From assembly GCA_024401435.1 (NCBI GenBank), contig JAKSLB010000009.1, positions 1 through 64,000 on the forward strand: DNA of 64,000 bases, in the 5' to 3' direction. Positions 26,695 through 35,670 of the stretch are shown piece by piece (position 1 is the stretch's first letter; every line of letters starts with the position of its first letter). This stretch comes from Paludibacteraceae bacterium (GTDB taxonomy: Bacteria > Bacteroidota > Bacteroidia > Bacteroidales > Paludibacteraceae). The position numbers were made by a program, and so were the translations under genes. The notes beneath the pieces were generated by a model. It was not told where the DNA came from. It ran no database searches and worked only from the letters and a program-made list of their open reading frames with translations.

Positions 26695-29600
26695 TTATAA
26701 AAGAATCTTAAATGATTTATTGCCAATTTTTATTATATAAATACCACTTTTGACTTTTATTTGTTCGTGTTTGGAATGAGGTTTGACAATGCAGATTATT
26801 CTGCCCAGATAATCTGATACGATTATATCGTTTCTTGCATTGTCAACGTGGATTATTCCATCATATCCCCATACGTTAACATTCATTGCATTGTTTTCTG
26901 TTAATGATGTTGGTTCTAATACAGGAATTTCTTCTTGTTCTACTAGAATCTTACCACATACAGAACAATGAGACCCTTCAGTCAAACCTGTTGTGGTTTG
27001 AGTCGCAGCTACTTCAGGATCAATGACACTGATATGACCGTGAGATTCAATGTTTACAGTTATGGTGTCATGGAATTTTTGTGTGTTGAAAATAGCTGTT
27101 GCGATGTAGGTGATTGAACCGTCTTCAGTACATGTCGCAGCGATTGTGTCGGTTGTGATTGTGGCTGCAAGGCTTTCTACATGATTTGTATCGTTAGCGC
27201 AAATAAATGAGGCGGTTGCTTTGCTCGAGTCGTTAGCAAAAACGAATGTTGGTTCGCCAAATTTGTGACCTGTGGCTGGAATTGTATCAGTTTCCACCTC
27301 GCCACAAGCGCAAGCACGGGTACGCAAGCCTGATGCTGTGCAGGTTGCAACCAGTGTTGTATCCCATTCACCGAACGAGTGAGCCTCGAATGTTGCCACA
27401 AGAGCAGTGTCGCTCACAACAAGTATTGTATCGTTGGTTTTTGTGCTTCCGTTGTTCCACTCTACAAAGTGATAGCCTTCGTTGGCTTGGCAACTGATTT
27501 CTAAAGTCTCGCCATTTGCGTATTCGCCATTGTTGGCTGATACTTTTCCAAATTTCTCATCGTTTGACGACACAGTAACTGTGTATTTTGGTATTGTAAA
27601 CAAGATTTTGAATTCTTCGGGGGCGAAATTTGAATTTCCTAAATCATAGATGTATGAAATTTCTGTTTCATCGGCAGAGTTTGGAACAATTATAGTCTTT
27701 TCGGTATTATTCAAAATTGTTCCACCTGTAATAGATGTAATGTTTTCTTGCAAAACATTTGGCAATTCGATGCCTTTAACAGAAACCTCCCCAAAGTCGA
27801 TTTGGTTGTTGTGACAATACAATTCATGCAAATTAGTATTCTTCGACAAATCGAGCGAAGTCAATTGGTTATTGTGACAATTTAAATATTCCAATTCTGT
27901 ATTCTTCGATAAATTGAGTGAACTCAATTGGTTGTTGTGACAATATATATATGTCAAATGTTCACTTGCAGGCAAAACAAGCGAGGTCAATTGGTTATCT
28001 TCGCAATCCAAATATTCCAATTCCGTATTCTTCGACAAATCGAGTGAAGTTAATCGCATGTTGCCACAAGTCAAATTAGTTATTTTTGTGAAGTATTCAA
28101 TTCCTTTGAGCGATGCTATTGGTTCGCTCAATATTGTAATTGTTTTAACACGTTGAGTTTCATACGGACTTAATTTGCCGTCTTTTACTATATCATAATA
28201 TGATGAAACATAATCACGGAAAATTGGGTCAGGGAAGTTTGTTTCGTCAATTGCAATGCTCAACGATTGGTCGTATGGCAACACAACTGTAACCCACATT
28301 TTTTCACTAAGAGCGTAGTTTGCATCATATTCGTAAGAAAAACAGATTAAATCGGTATTCTTTATAATGAATTTTGTGTCTTCGGGCTCGGTGCATGATT
28401 CAAAGGAAATACCCTCGTCGCAAGCAATTATATTAAAAACATCAACATTTGGCAAAATAATCGCTTTTTTATCCTCGTCAGCCCATGTTGCTTCGACTAT
28501 ATTGTCATAACAACTGAAAGAATTGATCGCTGTATTCTTCGACAAATCGAGCGAAGTAAATTGGTTGTTGTCACAATACAATTCAAGCAAATTTGTATTC
28601 TTCGACAAATCGAGCGAACTCAATTGATTGCTTGAACAATTTATATATGTCAAATATTCACTTGCAGGTAAAACAAGCGAGGTCAATTGGTTATCAGAGC
28701 AATCCAAATATTCCAAAACCGTATTATTCGACATATTGAGTGATGTCAATTGGTTGTTGTAACAAATCAAAAGTTCCAAATTTGTATTTTCCGACAAATC
28801 GAGCGAAGTCAATTGGTTTTCAGAACAGTTTAATTTTACCAAATAGGTATTATTCGACAAATCGAGTTCTGTCAATTGATTGCCGTGACAGGACAGTTGT
28901 TGTAATGATGTAAAGAGCTCAATACCTTTGAGCGAGGTTATGTTTTTGTAGGGACAATCTATTTGGGTGCACAAACTAATTTCGTATGGAGATAACTTTC
29001 CATTTTTATTTTCATCAAAAAATTTAACATATTGGCGGAAGTTTTCATCAGGGAAATTGATTTCGTCAATTGCAATATTTTTCGATTCATCAATTGGCAA
29101 TACAATTGTAACAATCAATTTGTCGGAAACCTTTTCGTTGTTTACGTCATACGTATAACTAAAGTAACTCAACGAATTATCGGTAATAGTAAATTGAGTT
29201 CCTCCTGTTGAACCTTCGGCAATATCAACACCTTCGGATAATAACTCAACTTTCGAGAAATCGACATTTGACAATACAAACATGCCTTCGGCAGAAATTT
29301 CGCTTAATTCAAAAGTGTTTTCCTGGCCATCAAAATTCCATAGATAACTTTTATTTGACAAGTCGATTGCTGTTAATTGATTATTGCGACATACAACATT
29401 CTCCAAGTTTATATTTACCGACAAATCGAGTTCTGTAAGAAGGTTCTTGCTACAATTTAAACTTAAAAGATTTGTGTTGTTCGACAAATCGAGTTCGGCA
29501 AGATTGTTATCAGAGCAATCCAAATATTCCAAATTTGTAAAATATTCGATTCCTGTCAATGAGGAAATGTCACTTTCATGACAATATACTTCTGTTATAT

Positions 29601-32343
29601 GTTCAATTTCGCTTGCCTCTAAATTTTTACTTTCGTTTTGGTCGAAATTTTCTAATGCAAAATTGCGGAAATTTTCGTCAGGGAAATGCTCTTCGTCGAT
29701 AGCCACTACTATTGGGTCAATAATACTAACTAATAAATTACAAAAAAGGCTGTAATTATCATTTCCATTAGTGACTATATAAGAAAAAGACATAGATTCT
29801 ATGCCATATCTTTCTGGAATAAAGCGAGTACCACCAGTTTCTTCGTCTTTTTCGATTGTATAGTCATAAAGCGAAGATGGATCTACATTCTCGAATATTA
29901 CATTCGGCATTACAAAGCCTGTTTTTTCAATTTCGCCTATATCGTATGTATTATCCAAACAATTGAAATTATACAAATTGGTATTTTGCGATAAGTCGAA
30001 CGTTGTAAAATGGTTAGATGAGCACTCCAAATATACCAATGCCGTATTATAAGACAAATCGAGTTCTGTTAAATCGTTTCCTGAACAATCCAAATATCCC
30101 AAAGCCGTATTGTTCGACAAATCGAGCGAAGTCAATTGATTGTCGTTACAAATCAAATGTTCTAAAGCCGTATTGCGCGACAAATCGAGTGAAGTCAATT
30201 GGTTATAAGAGCAATCCAATAATCTCAAATTTGTAAAATGTTCGATTCCTGTCAATGAGGTAATGTCCCTTTGTTCACAATATACATCTGTTATATGTTC
30301 AATTTCGCTTGCCTCTAAATTTTTACTTTCGTTTTGGTCGAAATTTTCTAATGCAAAATTGCGGAAATTTTCGTCAGGGAAATGCTCTTCGTCGATAGCC
30401 ACTACTATTGGGTCAATAATACTAACTAATAAATTACAAAAAAGGCTGTAATTATCATTTCCATTAGTGACTATATAAGAAAAAGACATAGATTCTATGC
30501 CATATCTTTCTGGAATAAAGCGAGTACCACCAGTTTCTTCGTCTTTTTCGATTGTATAGTCATAAAGCGAAGATGGATCTACATTCTCGAATATTACATT
30601 CGGCATTACAAAGCCTGTTTTTTCAATTTCGCCTATATCGTATGTATTATCCAAACAATTGAAATTATACAAATTGGTATTTTGCGATAAGTCGAACGTT
30701 GTAAAATGGTTAGATGAGCAATCCAAATATTCCAAAACCGTATTATTCGACAAATCGAGTGAGGTTAATTGATTGTCGGTACACTCCAAATATTCCAATT
30801 CTGTATTCTTCAACAAATCAAGAGTTGTCAATTGATTGTCGTTACAAATCAAATATTCTAAAGCCGTATTGTTCTCCAGATTGAGTGATGTCAATTGGTT
30901 GCTTCCACAATTAATAACTGTCAAATGCTCACTTGCAGGCAAATCGAGCGAGGTCAATTTATTGTCAAAACAAGACAATTCTTCCAAATTAGTATTGTTC
31001 GACAAATCGAGTGAGGTCAATTGATTGTCGGTACAAAACAAATATTCCAAAGCCGTATTGCTCGACAAATCGAGTGAAGTCAATTGGTTATAAGAGCAAT
31101 CCAATAATCTCAAATTTTTAAAATATTCGATTCCTGTCAATGAGGCAATGTCATTTTCTTGACAATCTACATCTATTCCTATTTCAATTTCGCTTGCCTC
31201 TAATTTGTTATTTTCGTTATCGTCGAAAATTTCCGATACATATTGGCGGAATTTTTCGTCAGGGAAATGCTCTTCGTCGATAGCCACTATTACAGGGTTG
31301 TTAACTATTACTCCAATTGTGAATTGTGCGTATTTCGATTCACTACATTTATAATTATATTGTAATTCGGAAACCTTATAATTTTCTGGAATAAAGCGAG
31401 TACCGCCAGTTGCTTCGTCTTTTTCGATTGTACAATCATAGAGTATAGTTTCATCTACATTCTCGAATATTACATTCGGCATTACAAAACCTGTTTTTTC
31501 AACCTTGCCTACATTGTAATAATTATCTAAACAGTCAAAATAATTCAAATTGTTATTATTCGACAAGTCGAGAGCAGTCAATTGGTTATCAGAGCAATCC
31601 AAATATTCCAAAGCCGTATTATTCGACAAATCGAGCGATTTCAAATCGTTTTCGTAACACATCAAAGTTTTCAATTTTGTATTATTCGACAAATCGAGTT
31701 CCGAAAGTCTATTACTACTACAATCCAAATATTCCAAATCGTTGTTGCATTTTAACACATTAATTTTATTGTTACTAATAAACAATTCCTTCACTTTGGT
31801 ATTTGGGGTTAAATCAAGTACTGATATAGAATTCTCTATACAAGTCAAATTTTCCAACTTAATGAAGTATTCTATTCCATTCAACCAAGTTATCTCCATG
31901 TTACTACAATCAATTTCGGTTACAGCCAAAATTTCGGAAGCACTTAGATAACCATCTTGATCAGTATCAAAATACGTAGTCACATAAAGACCGAATTTTC
32001 CGTCAGGGAATGTGGTTTCATCAATGGCAAGTTTGTCAACGCCATTCCAATAAACCAAAGTTTCATTCTCTTGAATGTTGTAATAAGCCAAAGTTTTAGA
32101 ATCGTCGAGTTTTGTACCTTTGTAATACAAATCGACCTTATTGGCACTGCTGGCACCCATGGTTTCATAATACAAGAGTTTTAAATCTTCAATCGTAGCG
32201 CTGTTAGATGTAACATCTATTTGTGTTGAAGTTGCACTTGTTAGCGACTTAATATTAAATATAAAGCCACTTTTTCCGGCATACGAATCAATGTTCAATG
32301 CCCCAATTAGCAGAATGCTTAAAAATAATTTGAGATGCTTCAT
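26695..32343 (-). CDS. large modular LRR surface protein with N-terminal ubiquitin-like domain
   Basis: An 1882-residue exported protein. The signal peptide is about 1-22 (LFLSILLIGALNIDSYA). Residues 26-99 form a ubiquitin-like domain: FIFNIKSLTSA, TIEDLKLLYYETMG, then LYYKGTKLDDSKTLAYYNIQ-ENETL, close to the C-terminal half of ubiquitin. Six modules follow. Each opens with IDE..FPD..F and an EF-hand-like loop (best at 126-137, DTDQDGYLSASE), followed by 21-residue LRRs (LEYLDCSDNQLTSLDLSNNT) and a beta-rich spacer (GFVMPNVIFENVD ... GGTRFIPE). Residues about 1580-1660 are an InlB-type B repeat, then Cys-pair segments (RACACGEVE, GSHCSVCGK). The last 70 residues look like a T9SS type A domain. 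Function is probably adhesion, by inference. Confidence 0.88.
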   Translation of the reverse strand: MKHLKLFLSILLIGALNIDSYAGKSGFIFNIKSLTSATSTQIDVTSNSATIEDLKLLYYETMGASSANKVDLYYKGTKLDDSKTLAYYNIQENETLVYWNGVDKLAIDETTFPDGKFGLYVTTYFDTDQDGYLSASEILAVTEIDCSNMEITWLNGIEYFIKLENLTCIENSISVLDLTPNTKVKELFISNNKINVLKCNNDLEYLDCSSNRLSELDLSNNTKLKTLMCYENDLKSLDLSNNTALEYLDCSDNQLTALDLSNNNNLNYFDCLDNYYNVGKVEKTGFVMPNVIFENVDETILYDCTIEKDEATGGTRFIPENYKVSELQYNYKCSESKYAQFTIGVIVNNPVIVAIDEEHFPDEKFRQYVSEIFDDNENNKLEASEIEIGIDVDCQENDIASLTGIEYFKNLRLLDCSYNQLTSLDLSSNTALEYLFCTDNQLTSLDLSNNTNLEELSCFDNKLTSLDLPASEHLTVINCGSNQLTSLNLENNTALEYLICNDNQLTTLDLLKNTELEYLECTDNQLTSLDLSNNTVLEYLDCSSNHFTTFDLSQNTNLYNFNCLDNTYDIGEIEKTGFVMPNVIFENVDPSSLYDYTIEKDEETGGTRFIPERYGIESMSFSYIVTNGNDNYSLFCNLLVSIIDPIVVAIDEEHFPDENFRNFALENFDQNESKNLEASEIEHITDVYCEQRDITSLTGIEHFTNLRLLDCSYNQLTSLDLSRNTALEHLICNDNQLTSLDLSNNTALGYLDCSGNDLTELDLSYNTALVYLECSSNHFTTFDLSQNTNLYNFNCLDNTYDIGEIEKTGFVMPNVIFENVDPSSLYDYTIEKDEETGGTRFIPERYGIESMSFSYIVTNGNDNYSLFCNLLVSIIDPIVVAIDEEHFPDENFRNFALENFDQNESKNLEASEIEHITEVYCHESDISSLTGIEYFTNLEYLDCSDNNLAELDLSNNTNLLSLNCSKNLLTELDLSVNINLENVVCRNNQLTAIDLSNKSYLWNFDGQENTFELSEISAEGMFVLSNVDFSKVELLSEGVDIAEGSTGGTQFTITDNSLSYFSYTYDVNNEKVSDKLIVTIVLPIDESKNIAIDEINFPDENFRQYVKFFDENKNGKLSPYEISLCTQIDCPYKNITSLKGIELFTSLQQLSCHGNQLTELDLSNNTYLVKLNCSENQLTSLDLSENTNLELLICYNNQLTSLNMSNNTVLEYLDCSDNQLTSLVLPASEYLTYINCSSNQLSSLDLSKNTNLLELYCDNNQFTSLDLSKNTAINSFSCYDNIVEATWADEDKKAIILPNVDVFNIIACDEGISFESCTEPEDTKFIIKNTDLICFSYEYDANYALSEKMWVTVVLPYDQSLSIAIDETNFPDPIFRDYVSSYYDIVKDGKLSPYETQRVKTITILSEPIASLKGIEYFTKITNLTCGNMRLTSLDLSKNTELEYLDCEDNQLTSLVLPASEHLTYIYCHNNQLSSLNLSKNTELEYLNCHNNQLTSLDLSKNTNLHELYCHNNQIDFGEVSVKGIELPNVLQENITSITGGTILNNTEKTIIVPNSADETEISYIYDLGNSNFAPEEFKILFTIPKYTVTVSSNDEKFGKVSANNGEYANGETLEISCQANEGYHFVEWNNGSTKTNDTILVVSDTALVATFEAHSFGEWDTTLVATCTASGLRTRACACGEVETDTIPATGHKFGEPTFVFANDSSKATASFICANDTNHVESLAATITTDTIAATCTEDGSITYIATAIFNTQKFHDTITVNIESHGHISVIDPEVAATQTTTGLTEGSHCSVCGKILVEQEEIPVLEPTSLTENNAMNVNVWGYDGIIHVDNARNDIIVSDYLGRIICIVKPHSKHEQIKVKSGIYIIKIGNKSFKILL
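29591..30024 (-). repeat. 434-bp perfect direct repeat, copy 1 (within LRR gene)
   Basis: Identical at every base to 30287-30720, an offset of 696 bp (232 codons, one module). Similarity continues with mismatches beyond both ends. Identity at synonymous sites points to recent duplication or gene conversion. Confidence 0.93.
30287..30720 (-). repeat. 434-bp perfect direct repeat, copy 2 (within LRR gene)
   Basis: The partner of 29591-30024. Recombination between the copies would delete or add one 232-residue module in frame. Confidence 0.93.
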
Positions 32344-32516
32344 ATGAAAGGATAAATTTATGGTGTAATTAATTTTATTAGATAAAGCAACAGTGAAAGT
32401 TGATTTTATTTACAGAATATATGTTAATTAAATTATTATACAAGATACTTTATTTTAGTATGTAAAGATACAAGCTTTTTATATGTTTTGTATTGTTCTA
32501 TGATGTTGTTTAGATG

Positions 32517-32527
32517 AAAATCTTATT
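32517..32527. repeat. target-site duplication, left copy
   Basis: AAAATCTTATT, identical to 33025-33035 on the other side of the element. Confidence 0.85.
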
Positions 32528-33024
32528 ATTGGTGTCCGCTAAACGTGAAAATAAATTTATAACACGTTGAAAGATAGTAAGTACGGATATAAAAACTTGA
32601 GACAACCCCCTTGCTCGAAACACGACTACCACGATCTCTTTTATTTTCTCCATGAAGTATTCCAAGTCTTTCTTGAAATGTTATGGAATCCGTGTCCGTA
32701 TATGGAACAGTCCACGCCCTGAAAGGGCAGTCCTTCCACAGCCTAGGGCAACACCCTAGGTGAAAATATGATGGTGGTAATTCCGCCCTGAAGGGGCAAA
32801 AGCGCTTTGCCGTATAGTTGTTTTGCCCTTTCAGGACGTATGATGGCGGCCATTCATTTCCCTTGGGCGTTGCCCAAGGCTAAGAACTGTTGGGCTTTCA
32901 GCCCGTGGTACATTTATAATAAAATCGACAGTGGATTCTTTTCAAAAAAGCGAATCCGCAATATTGTGTTTACTGGTATTCTGGAATGTATAGTTGACGA
33001 TATTAATGTTTAGCGGACACCAAT
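32528..33024. mobile_element. 497-bp non-autonomous (MITE-like) element
   Basis: The ends are perfect 17-bp inverted repeats, ATTGGTGTCCGCTAAAC (32528-32544) and its complement (33008-33024). The flanks are an 11-bp direct repeat, AAAATCTTATT, at 32517-32527 and 33025-33035, the mark of a recent insertion. An 11-bp duplication fits IS4-family enzymes, which is inference. No transposase is encoded. The interior (32710-32920) is more GC-rich and packed with hairpins: GCCCT-GAA-AGGGC, CCTAGGG-CAACA-CCCTAGG and CCTTGGGC-GTT-GCCCAAGG. A larger inverted pair is CGCCCTGAAGGGGCAAAA / TTTTGCCCTTTCAGGACG. It lies 184 bp upstream of the LRR gene start. Confidence 0.85.
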
Positions 33025-33035
33025 AAAATCTTATT
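33025..33035. repeat. target-site duplication, right copy
   Basis: AAAATCTTATT, directly after the right inverted repeat. Confidence 0.85.
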
Positions 33036-33089
33036 TGCTCTTTATAAGAAGTTGTTTTGTTTTTTATAAAAGAGAATTTTGGTTAAAAA

Positions 33090-33121
33090 AAAGGAGAAAA
33101 TCCGATAAGATTTTCTCCTTT
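33090..33121. terminator. terminator after the flotillin-like gene
   Basis: AAAGGAGAAAATC / GATTTTCTCCTTT, a 13-bp perfect stem, 28 bp past the minus-strand stop. Confidence 0.88.
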
Positions 33122-33148
33122 CAATATTATACAATATTATGTATCGTT

Positions 33149-34702
33149 TTATTTAACGCCTACTACAACGTCATTGTCTCCATCAATATTTATGTTTCTA
33201 TTGACTTTAGCTTCGATTGTGTTAGATTTCATAATATCAGCCATGTCTACGCCAGTGACAGATTTAACGACATCGAAAGTTTGTTTCATCACCGTTGGCA
33301 CATTTTGAGAGATACCAGAAACTTCGTTTCCTGAAGTGCCGTAGATAGTAACGTCTTTGATAGTTGACATTGGTTTTGCAATGTTTTCTGCAACCACTGG
33401 CAAAACTTTCTCGTTCATCTTTGTTAACATATCGATAACGGCAACCTGACCGAATTTAGCGTAAGCTTCAGCCAATTTCTCTTTTGCTTCAGCTTCTGCG
33501 TTTCCTTTAGCAAGGATACCTGCTGCTTCAGCTTCTAGGTTGGCTTGAATGGCAGTTGCTTGAGCCTTACCTTTAGCCTCAATACCGGCAGCTTCTTGAA
33601 GTGCGGCATATTTGTCAGCGTCAGCTTTCGCTTTAACAGCTAATGCTTTTTGTTCAGCCATATAAGCTTCAGCTTCAGCTTCGCGTTTCTTTTGCTCCAA
33701 AGCAGCTTGTGCATTAATCTCTGTTTGGTATTTATTCGCATCAGAGATGACTTGTTTCTCATATTTGTCAGCATCAGCTTTTGCATTTACTTGAGCACGC
33801 AATTCATTCTCTTTGATCTTAATTCTCTCTTCAGACAAAACTTGTTCACGTTTTGTTTGTTCGATTTGAGCATCAACCGTTTTGATGTTGATAGTCTTCA
33901 ACTGCTCTTGTTTCTCAATTTCGTAAGCGGCGTCTGCAACAGCTCGTTTAGTATCAGAAACCTGTTTCAAATCAGCTTGCTTGATGGCTAATTCGTTGTT
34001 ACGTTCAGCAATCTCTGTTTCCGTCTTAACACGAACATCATTAGCAGCTTTTGCGGCTTCTTGATTAGCAATGGCGATATCTCTTTCTGCGTTAGCTTTA
34101 GTGATAGCAGCATTCTTTTTGATGGCGTATGTGTTATCGGCACCTAAGTCGCGAATCAATCCATTTTCATCTGTTACATTTTGAATGTTGCAAGAAATGA
34201 TTTCAAGACCTAATTTACGCATGTCAGGGTCAGCTTTCTTTTGAATTTCATCAGAGAAAGCATCACGATTGGTGTTAATGGCTTCCAATGTGAGTGCACC
34301 AATAACCTCACGCATATTACCTTCCAAAGAGTCTTGAACTTGCTTGGCCATGTCTATTTCGCTCATGTTTAAGAAGTTCTTGGCAGCCAATCTTGTACCT
34401 GACTCATCAGGAATGACACGAATCTTACAAACAGCGTCCACGTTGACATTGATAAAGTCATGAGTAGGAACTGATTTGTTTGTTTTGACATCAACTGTTA
34501 CTTGACCTAAGAATACTTTATCTAAACGTTCTAAAAAAGGTATTTTAAAACCTCCGGAACCGATGAGCACTCTTGGAGACTTACGAACACCAGACAAAAT
34601 AAAGGCTGTTGATGGAGGTGCTTTTACATAGATTGTGATAGCAAGAATAATAAAAACTATTACTAAAACAATAGCACCCGTAATTAAATAAGTTGTTTGC
34701 AT
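33149..34702 (-). CDS. flotillin-like SPFH-domain membrane protein
   Basis: A 517-residue scaffold protein of membrane microdomains. One N-terminal transmembrane segment (about 6-27, LITGAIVLVIVFIILAITIYV) is followed by an SPFH/band 7 domain (about 30-200; TAFILSGVRKSPRVLIGSGGF ... LEGNMREVIGALTLEAI). A long Ala/Glu/Lys-rich coiled coil (about 205-430, with EAEAYMAEQKALAVKAKADADKY type heptads) follows, then a short flotillin-type C-terminus. Relatives organise membrane proteins and affect envelope stress tolerance. In many genomes an NfeD-like gene is adjacent, but none is here. Neighbours are the transposable element and an outer-membrane beta-barrel gene. Confidence 0.92.
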   Translation of the reverse strand: MQTTYLITGAIVLVIVFIILAITIYVKAPPSTAFILSGVRKSPRVLIGSGGFKIPFLERLDKVFLGQVTVDVKTNKSVPTHDFINVNVDAVCKIRVIPDESGTRLAAKNFLNMSEIDMAKQVQDSLEGNMREVIGALTLEAINTNRDAFSDEIQKKADPDMRKLGLEIISCNIQNVTDENGLIRDLGADNTYAIKKNAAITKANAERDIAIANQEAAKAANDVRVKTETEIAERNNELAIKQADLKQVSDTKRAVADAAYEIEKQEQLKTINIKTVDAQIEQTKREQVLSEERIKIKENELRAQVNAKADADKYEKQVISDANKYQTEINAQAALEQKKREAEAEAYMAEQKALAVKAKADADKYAALQEAAGIEAKGKAQATAIQANLEAEAAGILAKGNAEAEAKEKLAEAYAKFGQVAVIDMLTKMNEKVLPVVAENIAKPMSTIKDVTIYGTSGNEVSGISQNVPTVMKQTFDVVKSVTGVDMADIMKSNTIEAKVNRNINIDGDNDVVVGVK

Positions 34703-34795
34703 AAAAATAAAATTTAAAGGGTTTCCCCGGTTTGTAAATATGTAATTAATAAACTCTTCTTTTTTAGTACATATGTTACTTTAAATACTATTTGC

Positions 34796-34812
34796 GCAGA
34801 TACAATATCTGC
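34796..34812. repeat. short perfect inverted repeat
   Basis: GCAGATA-CAA-TATCTGC between the flotillin-like gene and the beta-barrel gene. It could be a regulator site or weak terminator for the gene ending at 34893. Confidence 0.4.
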
Positions 34813-34892
34813 ATAGCATTTTTCACACCAACCTTGTTTGACAAAGACTAAAATCAATCAATACTTGTATCTTCAGAAATTCTTAGATAGAA

Positions 34893-35606
34893 TTAAAATC
34901 TAAATGATACAACACCCATTAATGAATTGTTATGAACTTTATAGTCATACAATTTAGTCTCTAATCCATTGAATAGACCTAATTCGTATGCTACGATATA
35001 GGTGGCACGACCTATTTCTACGCCAGTTCCAATTTTTGCACCCACGTCGAATCTCTTAAACCCGTAATCGTAGTCTTTCGAGAAAGAACTGACAACGGTT
35101 GGTCTGTCTTCGTAGTGGTGACTGAAATCACTCCTTTTGTCACCAGATACGCCTAAACTAAAATATGGACCGATTAAGAATTTCCAACCGACTCTGTGGT
35201 CTATTGAAACATTCACTCCATATAGTATAGGAAGTTCCAAATAGTAAAGATTATTTACTGTTTTATCTCCCTTTTGAAGTTTCCATGGACCTCCTCCGTT
35301 GTTTTCGTCGATGTATAATGCATTGTTAATCCATTCATGTCCCTGAATTCTGCAACCTTTTCTGGCAAAATCAACACCTATTTCTAAAAAGGATACTCCT
35401 TTAAAGTATATGTCAATATCAAATCCAAAAGAGAAAGCGAATATACCATTTTTGTCATACGCGTTATATGCATTTCCCCATTGATTAGCATAACCAGCAC
35501 CTAAATCAAAACCAAATTTAACAGGTCTTTCGTAACCACTTAGTTGAGCATGTAAAGTGCCCATTGCCATAAAAATGCAAACTACGCCAATAAAAAAACG
35601 TTTCAT
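34893..35606 (-). CDS. outer-membrane beta-barrel (porin-family) protein
   Basis: A 237-residue protein with signal peptide MKRFFIGVVCIFMAMGTLHA. The mature part alternates polar and hydrophobic residues in strands that end in aromatics (FGFDLGAGYANQWG, FLEIGVDFARKG, YYLELPILYGVNV, WKFLIGPYFSLGVSG, FDVGAKIGTGVEIG). The last residues are MGVVSFRF with a terminal Phe, the signal for outer-membrane insertion. It fits the small PorT-like / OMP_b-brl families of Bacteroidetes, whose roles are mostly unknown. It stands alone between the flotillin-like gene and mutS2. Confidence 0.85.
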   Translation of the reverse strand: MKRFFIGVVCIFMAMGTLHAQLSGYERPVKFGFDLGAGYANQWGNAYNAYDKNGIFAFSFGFDIDIYFKGVSFLEIGVDFARKGCRIQGHEWINNALYIDENNGGGPWKLQKGDKTVNNLYYLELPILYGVNVSIDHRVGWKFLIGPYFSLGVSGDKRSDFSHHYEDRPTVVSSFSKDYDYGFKRFDVGAKIGTGVEIGRATYIVAYELGLFNGLETKLYDYKVHNNSLMGVVSFRF

Positions 35607-35670
35607 TTTTTACTTTTAAAAATTACAACAATACAAAGTTGATATTTTTTAATGATTTTATGAAATATTT

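Larger units (their letters stand above)
32344..33148. other. 805-bp intergenic region containing a transposable element
   Basis: From left: about 170 bp of AT-rich leader of the LRR gene with no clear consensus promoter, the 497-bp element with its 11-bp target duplications (32517-33035), about 55 bp of AT-rich DNA, and the flotillin-gene terminator. No convincing gene lies inside. Confidence 0.8.

Noticed and set aside
29591-30720. CRISPR-like or tandem satellite array
   Set aside because: The repeat is two 434-bp coding copies one module apart, without spacers of constant length. It is a protein-module duplication.
32807-33013. 68-residue ORF inside the 497-bp element
   Set aside because: It translates the palindromic repeat cargo and runs into the terminal inverted repeat. 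It has no start context or domain, so it is a spurious frame.
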